From the NCBI GenBank assembly GCA_947168045.1, contig CAMVKN010000006.1, positions 28,934 to 92,933 of the forward strand: a stretch of DNA of 64,000 nucleotides, written 5' to 3'. The position numbers and the translations under genes are program-made. Below, one piece after another: positions 58,338 through 64,000 of this stretch; position 1 is the stretch's first letter, and each line of letters starts with the position of its first letter. The notes beneath the pieces are model-generated. The model was not told where the DNA came from, did not search any database, and worked only from the letters and a program-made list of their open reading frames with translations. The stretch comes from an uncultured Prevotellaceae bacterium. GTDB taxonomy: Bacteria; Bacteroidota; Bacteroidia; Bacteroidales; Bacteroidaceae.

Positions 58338-58465
58338 GCTCCTTCTTTGTCTTAAACTCTTGCGGGGCAGCTACCCCCTTCCGTTATTATAACGTTCCCA
58401 GCCGGCAATTATTGCACGGATGCAGAAAGAATCGCCGGCCAGAGACGCATTTTTCCGCTGTTTTC

Positions 58466-58497
58466 CTTGTCTATTTGCAAAAATGGTGTTATCTTTG
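58466..58497 (+). promoter_or_regulatory. Promoter of the CapA-family gene
   Basis: CTTG at 58466-58469 and TATCTTTG at 58490-58497, 20 bases apart; start codon 16 bases later. Confidence 0.6.
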
Positions 58498-58512
58498 CAG
58501 CTATAATTACCT

Positions 58513-59691
58513 ATGACACACATGACAAGAACAATGATGGCGGCAGCGGCATGGCTCTGCTGCCTGAGCGTGGCAGCTGCCTCCTGCCACCGTGGAGGAA
58601 AGGGTGGCGTGCCTGCCAGCGACACCATCGTCGTCGAGGAGCCGCGGGAATACCACCTGAGCCTGCTCTTTGCCGGCGACCTGATGCAGCACGGCCCGCA
58701 AATCAAGGCTGCCCTGCAAAGCGATGGCACTTACAACTACGATGAGTGCTTTGCCAGCGTGAAGGATGAGATTGAGCGTGCCGACGTGGCCATTGGCAAC
58801 TTTGAGGTGACGCTGGGTGGTCGGCCGTACACCGGCTATCCGCAGTTCCGTGCCCCCGACGAATACCTGCAGGCCTGTGTCGATGCTGGTTTCGACGTGC
58901 TGCTCACGGCCAACAACCACTGTTTGGACAGCCGCCGTGCCGGACTGGAGCGCACCATCATGATGATGGACTCGCTCGGCGTGCCACATCTGGGTACATA
59001 CGTCAATAAGGAGGTGCGCGACAGTACCTACCCCTTCCTGTTGGAGAGAAACGGTCTGCGTGTGGTGCTGCTCAACTTCACCTACGGCACCAACGGGATA
59101 CCCATCGAACAGCCTAATGTGGTGTGCCTGATGGACACTACCGAGATAAGGGCAGACATCGAGAAGGCCCGGCAGATGCAGCCCGACGTCATCATCGCCC
59201 TGCCGCACTGGGGCATTGAGTATCAGCAGCTGCCCTCGCAGCAGCAGCGCGACATGGCACAGTGGCTCATTGCCAATGGCGTCGACCATGTCATCGGCGG
59301 CCATCCGCACGTTGCCCAGCCCTTAGAGCTCAGTGCCGACAGCCTGCACCTCGTGGCCTGGTCCATGGGCAATGTCGTCAGCAACCAGTCAAAGCCCAAT
59401 ACCTATGGTGGCTACATGGTGCGCATGGACCTGGTGAAGCGCGACACACTGGTGAACGGCACCCCACGGCCTGGCGCACAGACACGCCTCAGCGACTGCG
59501 GCTACTGCCTCTACTGGGTGAGCCGTCCCCATGACAATGGCTTCAAGCACAACTACCGCGTGCTGCCCATTGACATCGCCGATGACGAGCTGACCGGCAT
59601 GGAGCAGAAGAACCGCTATGCCATCAGGGCCAGCATGCGCCGCCTGATGGAGCGGCATGCCGTAGGGGTCAGCGAGTATTTCATTGAGTGA
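58513..59691 (+). CDS. CapA-family (PGA_cap) lipoprotein
   Basis: 392 residues, lipoprotein signal ending AAASC. Metallophosphatase-like CapA fold: LLFAGDLMQHGPQI (metal-binding Asp and His), VAIGNFEVTLGG (Asn/Glu), LLTANNHCLDS (Asn-His), HWGIEYQQLPSQQQ and GVDHVIGGHPHVAQPLEL (GGHPH). The family is named for poly-gamma-glutamate capsule synthesis, but stand-alone Bacteroidales members have no proven role and may act on cell-envelope polymers. No capBC genes are near. A CTCTGCG repeat follows the stop. Confidence 0.9.
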   Translation: MTHMTRTMMAAAAWLCCLSVAAASCHRGGKGGVPASDTIVVEEPREYHLSLLFAGDLMQHGPQIKAALQSDGTYNYDECFASVKDEIERADVAIGNFEVTLGGRPYTGYPQFRAPDEYLQACVDAGFDVLLTANNHCLDSRRAGLERTIMMMDSLGVPHLGTYVNKEVRDSTYPFLLERNGLRVVLLNFTYGTNGIPIEQPNVVCLMDTTEIRADIEKARQMQPDVIIALPHWGIEYQQLPSQQQRDMAQWLIANGVDHVIGGHPHVAQPLELSADSLHLVAWSMGNVVSNQSKPNTYGGYMVRMDLVKRDTLVNGTPRPGAQTRLSDCGYCLYWVSRPHDNGFKHNYRVLPIDIADDELTGMEQKNRYAIRASMRRLMERHAVGVSEYFIE

Positions 59692-59698
59692 TGACAAT

Positions 59699-59744
59699 CT
59701 GCGCCTCTGCGCGAGAACAAAGAGCAAGTAGAACTACCGAAACT
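59699..59744. repeat. CTCTGCG-type dispersed repeat before ettA
   Basis: ctgcgcctctgcgcgagaac, aaagagcaagtagaactacc and gaaact. Inverse of 40397-40445 with few differences, which shows a dispersed element of about 46 bases. Confidence 0.75.
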
Positions 59745-59761
59745 TATATTAGGAAAAAATT

Positions 59762-61480
<1,719 letters not shown>

Positions 61481-61589
61481 TGGTATTTCATAATAAGACA
61501 ATGAAATGGTTATTGAGCCATCACGTTTGCAAGTATGGGATTACGTCTCTCAGAAGACACATCTTTGATGTCTAAATCTTGAATCAGCA

Positions 61590-62165
61590 TTGGAACAAAA
61601 ATTCAACAATAATCGCTTGGATTTGCAGATACTTCGGGAGTTCTGCGAACGGGAGGGTGAAGAAATCGCTTACCGCAAGGGCGAACAGCTGGAGTGCGAG
61701 GGCGACCCCGCACGGTGGTTCGGCTTCGTCACCGAAGGGTGCTTCAAGTACGTGACACACGGCATCAGCGACGACAAGGAACACATCACATGGTTCTCGT
61801 TCGAGGGCGAGTTTGCGGGCGACTATCCCGCCTGTCTCGACGGTGGCCCCGCACTGACCACGATCGAGGCGATGGTGCCCACCCGCATCATCCGTGTGAG
61901 CGGCGAACAGCTGGTGAAGCGGTTCAGTCAGGATAAGAAGTCGATGGATCTGCGCTGCCTCATTGCCGAGCACCTGCTCAGTCAGGCCCGTGCCCGCTAC
62001 ACCGACCTCCACCGCGCCACGCCCCTCGAACGCTACGAGTTGCTGCTCCGCCGCTGCCCGGGCATCGCCCGCCATCTTCCCCTGAATGCCATCGCCTCGT
62101 TCCTCTGCGTCACTCCCCAACAGTTGTCACGCATCCGCAAGGCCGTCACGTTTTCGGAGAAATAA
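61590..62165 (+). CDS. Crp/Fnr-family transcriptional regulator
   Basis: 191 residues. An N-terminal cyclic-nucleotide-binding-type beta-roll (AYRKGEQLECEGDPARWFGF, VTEGCFKYVTHGISDDKEHI, EFAGDYPACLDGGPALTTIE) is followed by a long helix and a C-terminal winged-helix region (LPLNAIASFLCVTPQQLSRI). The start is TTG at 61590 because a stop lies eight codons upstream and no in-frame ATG exists before the conserved part. Bacteroidetes members of this type often lack cAMP binding. Target genes are unknown; the TlpA-like gene 170 bases downstream has its own promoter. Confidence 0.85.
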   Translation: MEQKFNNNRLDLQILREFCEREGEEIAYRKGEQLECEGDPARWFGFVTEGCFKYVTHGISDDKEHITWFSFEGEFAGDYPACLDGGPALTTIEAMVPTRIIRVSGEQLVKRFSQDKKSMDLRCLIAEHLLSQARARYTDLHRATPLERYELLLRRCPGIARHLPLNAIASFLCVTPQQLSRIRKAVTFSEK

Positions 62166-62262
62166 TTCCAAATATTCACAAAACCCCTGAACATTTGTTC
62201 AGACTTTCACCTCGGCAGACACTTTTTCGGTCTTGTCGGGGGCTTTTTCGTGGGACTTTCTG

Positions 62263-62270
62263 TAACTTTG
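62263..62270 (+). promoter_or_regulatory. Promoter -7 element of the TlpA-like gene
   Basis: TAACTTTG, with a T-rich stretch about 20 bases upstream; 64 bases before the start codon. Confidence 0.55.
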
Positions 62271-62333
62271 TGGCCAATTTACGATGGCACAAGCCAATAA
62301 AGACAGAAACATTAACAGAAAAGAAATAGAAAA

Positions 62334-63104
62334 ATGAAACAGATTAAAGCATTTGCAGTTCTACTCGCACTACTTCCACTTGCCACATTGGCACAGGAAG
62401 AACGTATCGACACAGTTATCCCAAAGTTCCTTTCCAACGGCTATTTCTTCCGCGAAATGCCACAGTTGCCCGACGGTGAGAAGACCATGTCGCGGCTGAA
62501 GGACAAGGAGGGCAACAGCGTCATCGTCATCAACGTTGACGCCACGCTGCCCAAGTCACTCATCCGCAAGGCTATCCCTCGCGAACAAGTTCACAACGCC
62601 GATCAGTTCCTGAACGGACTGAACATGATGGCCACGGTGACCTCGCTGACACAGGCTGGCGTGAAGGCTGACGGCACGTGGTATTCGCCCAAGGAGGGTG
62701 AGCCGTTCCCGCAGTTCTCGGAAAGGGATATGGACGGACGAACATGGACGAACGACAGCGTGAAGGGGCGCGTCATGGTGATTAACCTCTGGTACTCCGG
62801 CTGTGGCCCTTGCCGTGCAGAGATGCCCATCCTCTCGGAGTGGAAGGAACAACTGCCCGGCGTGTTGTTCTTCTCCGCCACATACCACGATGCCGAAACG
62901 GCCAAGCGCATCACCGACAAGCACCACTTCACATGGACGCACCTCGTCGAGGCCAAGGACATGATGGCATGGATTGGCTATGAGGGCTTCCCGCTGACCA
63001 TCGTCGTCGACAAGAAGGGCATCGTCCGCCACGCCGTCCACGGCACCAACGAGACGAAGCGCGAGGAACTGTTAGCAAAGATCAAAGAGGCCGAGGCAGA
63101 ATGA
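62334..63104 (+). CDS. TlpA-type thiol-disulfide oxidoreductase
   Basis: 256 residues. Signal peptide MKQIKAFAVLLALLPLATLA. The C-terminal half is thioredoxin-like: VMVINLWYSGCGPCRAEMPI with Cys157/Cys160, LFFSATYHDAETAKR, and GYEGFPLTIVVDKKGIVRHA with the cis-Pro. The N-terminal 120 residues are specific to Bacteroidetes members. It is periplasmic and reduces or oxidises thiols of exported proteins or cytochrome-maturation partners; the partner cannot be told. The stop overlaps the start of a 57-residue gene. Confidence 0.9.
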   Translation: MKQIKAFAVLLALLPLATLAQEERIDTVIPKFLSNGYFFREMPQLPDGEKTMSRLKDKEGNSVIVINVDATLPKSLIRKAIPREQVHNADQFLNGLNMMATVTSLTQAGVKADGTWYSPKEGEPFPQFSERDMDGRTWTNDSVKGRVMVINLWYSGCGPCRAEMPILSEWKEQLPGVLFFSATYHDAETAKRITDKHHFTWTHLVEAKDMMAWIGYEGFPLTIVVDKKGIVRHAVHGTNETKREELLAKIKEAEAE

Positions 63105-63274
63105 TACACTACAGACGATTTCTGCTTCTGCTGGCTAGCATAGCCGTGGGGACAGGCACCTGGGGTATAGCAGCCGTCATACCCAAGTACCTGTCCCTGC
63201 GACTACGGTCATATTTCGTCGAAATAAGTTTGTGGGGAATGTATTTTGGGGCACAATTAGTTGAAAGAGATTAA
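63101..63274 (+). CDS. Short hypothetical membrane-targeted peptide overlapping the TlpA-like gene
   Basis: 57 residues starting MIHYRRFLLLLASIAVGTGT, a short basic start and hydrophobic stretch like a signal anchor, then WGIAAVIPKYLSLRLRSYFV. The start overlaps the TlpA stop (ATGA). The frame crosses a palindrome, ggggacaggcacctgggg with cccaagtacctgtccctg, which resembles a dispersed repeat. It may therefore be a truncated gene whose end was replaced by a repeat. Weakly supported. Confidence 0.35.
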   Translation: MIHYRRFLLLLASIAVGTGTWGIAAVIPKYLSLRLRSYFVEISLWGMYFGAQLVERD

Positions 63275-63302
63275 AGGAATATAGTTAAATTGAATTAAGG
63301 AA

Positions 63303-63318
63303 GTACGAAAAATCATAC
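63303..63318. promoter_or_regulatory. HipB operator, upstream copy
   Basis: GTACGAAAAATCATAC, nearly palindromic, 7 bases upstream of the -33 TTTG. It matches 63364-63379 in 15 of 16 bases. Confidence 0.65.
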
Positions 63319-63324
63319 TTTTGG

Positions 63325-63355
63325 TTTGCCGAATCAGTATTTCTTCGTATCTTTG
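63325..63355 (+). promoter_or_regulatory. Promoter of the HipB-HipS-HipT operon
   Basis: TTTG at 63325-63328 and TATCTTTG at 63348-63355, exactly 19 bases apart. It is bracketed by the two operators, which fits autorepression. Confidence 0.85.
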
Positions 63356-63363
63356 CACCAAAA

Positions 63364-63379
63364 GTACGATAAATCATAC
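63364..63379. promoter_or_regulatory. HipB operator, downstream copy
   Basis: GTACGATAAATCATAC, between transcription start and the ATG at 63384. Start-to-start distance to the other copy is 61 bases, about six helical turns. Confidence 0.65.
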
Positions 63380-63383
63380 GCCG

Positions 63384-63587
63384 ATGGATATAGGAACAGT
63401 GATTAAGGAGCGCAGGGCATTGCTGGGAATCTCTCAGCAAGACCTCTCGGATTACTCTGGAGTAGGCATCTCTACAGTCAAGGATTTGGAGCGAGGCGTG
63501 GGCAATCCGTCGCTACAGACACTACAGAAGATATTGGATGTGGTAGGTATGGAAATGGTGTTGCAGGTAAAACAGACCGTTAAATAG
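63384..63587 (+). CDS. hipB: HipB-type XRE antitoxin
   Basis: 67 residues starting MDIGTVIKERRALLGISQQD, a helix-turn-helix of the XRE family (LSDYSGVGISTVKDLERGVG, then NPSLQTLQKILDVVGMEMVL). ATG 63384 is placed by the promoter at 63325-63355. It starts the three-gene hip operon, 8 bases before the HipA-N gene. It likely binds the two GTACGAT operators and neutralises the kinase. Confidence 0.85.
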   Translation: MDIGTVIKERRALLGISQQDLSDYSGVGISTVKDLERGVGNPSLQTLQKILDVVGMEMVLQVKQTVK

Positions 63588-63595
63588 CATAGAGG

Positions 63596-63922
63596 ATGAG
63601 AAAAGTGAATGTGTATTACGGAGATGTCTATGCCGGACAGCTCGTTGAGTTGTCAAGGGGCAACTATGAGTTCACCTACGATGATGCTTTTCGTGCCGAC
63701 GGCAGCACCCCTCCTGTGTCTGTCAACTTGCCCAAGAGTCAGAAGGTGTATCACTCGGAGCGCATCTTCCCCGTGTTCACCAACATGTTGCCTGAAGGAG
63801 CTAACCGCAGGGCATTGTGCAGAGCGAAGAAAGTCGACGAGAACGACTTTTTCGGTATGCTGGAGATGATTTGCGGCATGGATGCTATCGGGAAGTTTGT
63901 ACTTAAAAGACCAGAAGAATGA
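63596..63922 (+). CDS. HipA N-terminal-domain protein (HipS-type)
   Basis: 108 residues: MRKVNVYYGDVYAGQLVELS, then YEFTYDDAFRADGSTPPVSV, NLPKSQKVYHSERIFPVFTN and MLPEGANRRALCR. This is the N-subdomain 1 of HipA as a separate protein. In HipBST systems this part (HipS) acts as antitoxin to the kinase HipT. The stop overlaps the next start (ATGA 63919-63922). About 100 residues match HipS length. Confidence 0.85.
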   Translation: MRKVNVYYGDVYAGQLVELSRGNYEFTYDDAFRADGSTPPVSVNLPKSQKVYHSERIFPVFTNMLPEGANRRALCRAKKVDENDFFGMLEMICGMDAIGKFVLKRPEE

Positions 63923-64000
63923 AGACAATAGAAGTATGCCCATCGACATTGCGACCAGGTTTCTCTACCTATTCGCCCCAAGCCGTCAAGGAATTGTTTG
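63919..64000 (+). CDS. HipA/HipT-type kinase, 3' partial
   Basis: Starts MKTIEVCPSTLRPGFSTYSP, then QAVKELF, and runs out of the window after 27 residues. Position and the ATGA overlap with the HipS-type gene identify it as the Ser/Thr kinase toxin of the module; catalytic motifs lie beyond the window. The TYSP-like start is as seen in Bacteroidetes HipA C-terminal proteins. Confidence 0.6.
   Translation, partial: MKTIEVCPSTLRPGFSTYSPQAVKELF

Overview
The window reads as a chromosomal segment of a fairly GC-rich Bacteroidales, most likely a Prevotella-type organism. Reasons: promoters have the Bacteroidetes -7 element TAnnTTTG, often with TTTG about 19-20 bases upstream; most genes lack Shine-Dalgarno sites; there is a type IX secretion system (PorU, PorV, SprA/Sov) with matching cargo-like proteins; and there are GH28 and GH31 enzymes, a PorT-type barrel, a carboxyspermidine-dehydrogenase-like enzyme and a paaK-ACT unit. 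This is inference from gene content and promoter style, not from a marker gene.

Layout. 1-4000: end of a glycine cleavage cluster (gcvPA partial, gcvPB, lpd). 4000-11200: accessory stretch with an Rpn-family nuclease, a 6S-like hairpin RNA on the minus strand, a VapE-like primase/helicase, a two-gene DUF6169-type unit between two copies of a 68-bp promoter-hairpin repeat, a structured leader RNA, and a secreted protein followed by a 52-residue peptide. 11200-26800 (minus strand): AAA ATPase, lipoprotein, barrel protein, S41 peptidase, alaS, saccharopine-dehydrogenase-family enzyme, GH28 and a 1864-residue DUF4011-helicase-nuclease resembling the Hhe defence protein. 27200-31200: FAH-family hydrolase, a likely GNAT toxin-antitoxin pair, and a second secreted-protein plus short-peptide unit. 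31400-39400: two consecutive PorU-like C25 peptidases and PorV. 39400-46900: an in-frame DUF559-IspF fusion, mrp, two phenylacetate-CoA ligases with an ACT protein, a decayed vapBC-like pair and a PH-domain protein. 46900-58400: a retropepsin-like protein with a small partner, GH31, and the T9SS translocon SprA/Sov. 58500-64000: CapA lipoprotein, EttA, Crp-type regulator, TlpA-like protein, and the start of a three-part HipB/HipS/HipT-type kinase module with visible operators.

Three themes stand out. First, short palindromic or 7-9-nt repeats of the kind usual between genes have entered coding sequences in frame: gcvPA, lpd (two inserts, plus a possible third), alaS (two), the saccharopine-type dehydrogenase, the VapE-like protein and ispF. 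In ispF the repeats join a whole DUF559 endonuclease domain to the enzyme. Second, two secreted proteins with sorting-like C termini are each followed by a short KKxYxxPT peptide gene, in the same window as the type IX machinery. Third, a promoter-hairpin unit repeated at 7649 and 8414 drives a two-gene unit the first time and a branched, terminator-bearing leader RNA the second time.

No tRNA, rRNA, CRISPR array or intact insertion sequence was recognised.
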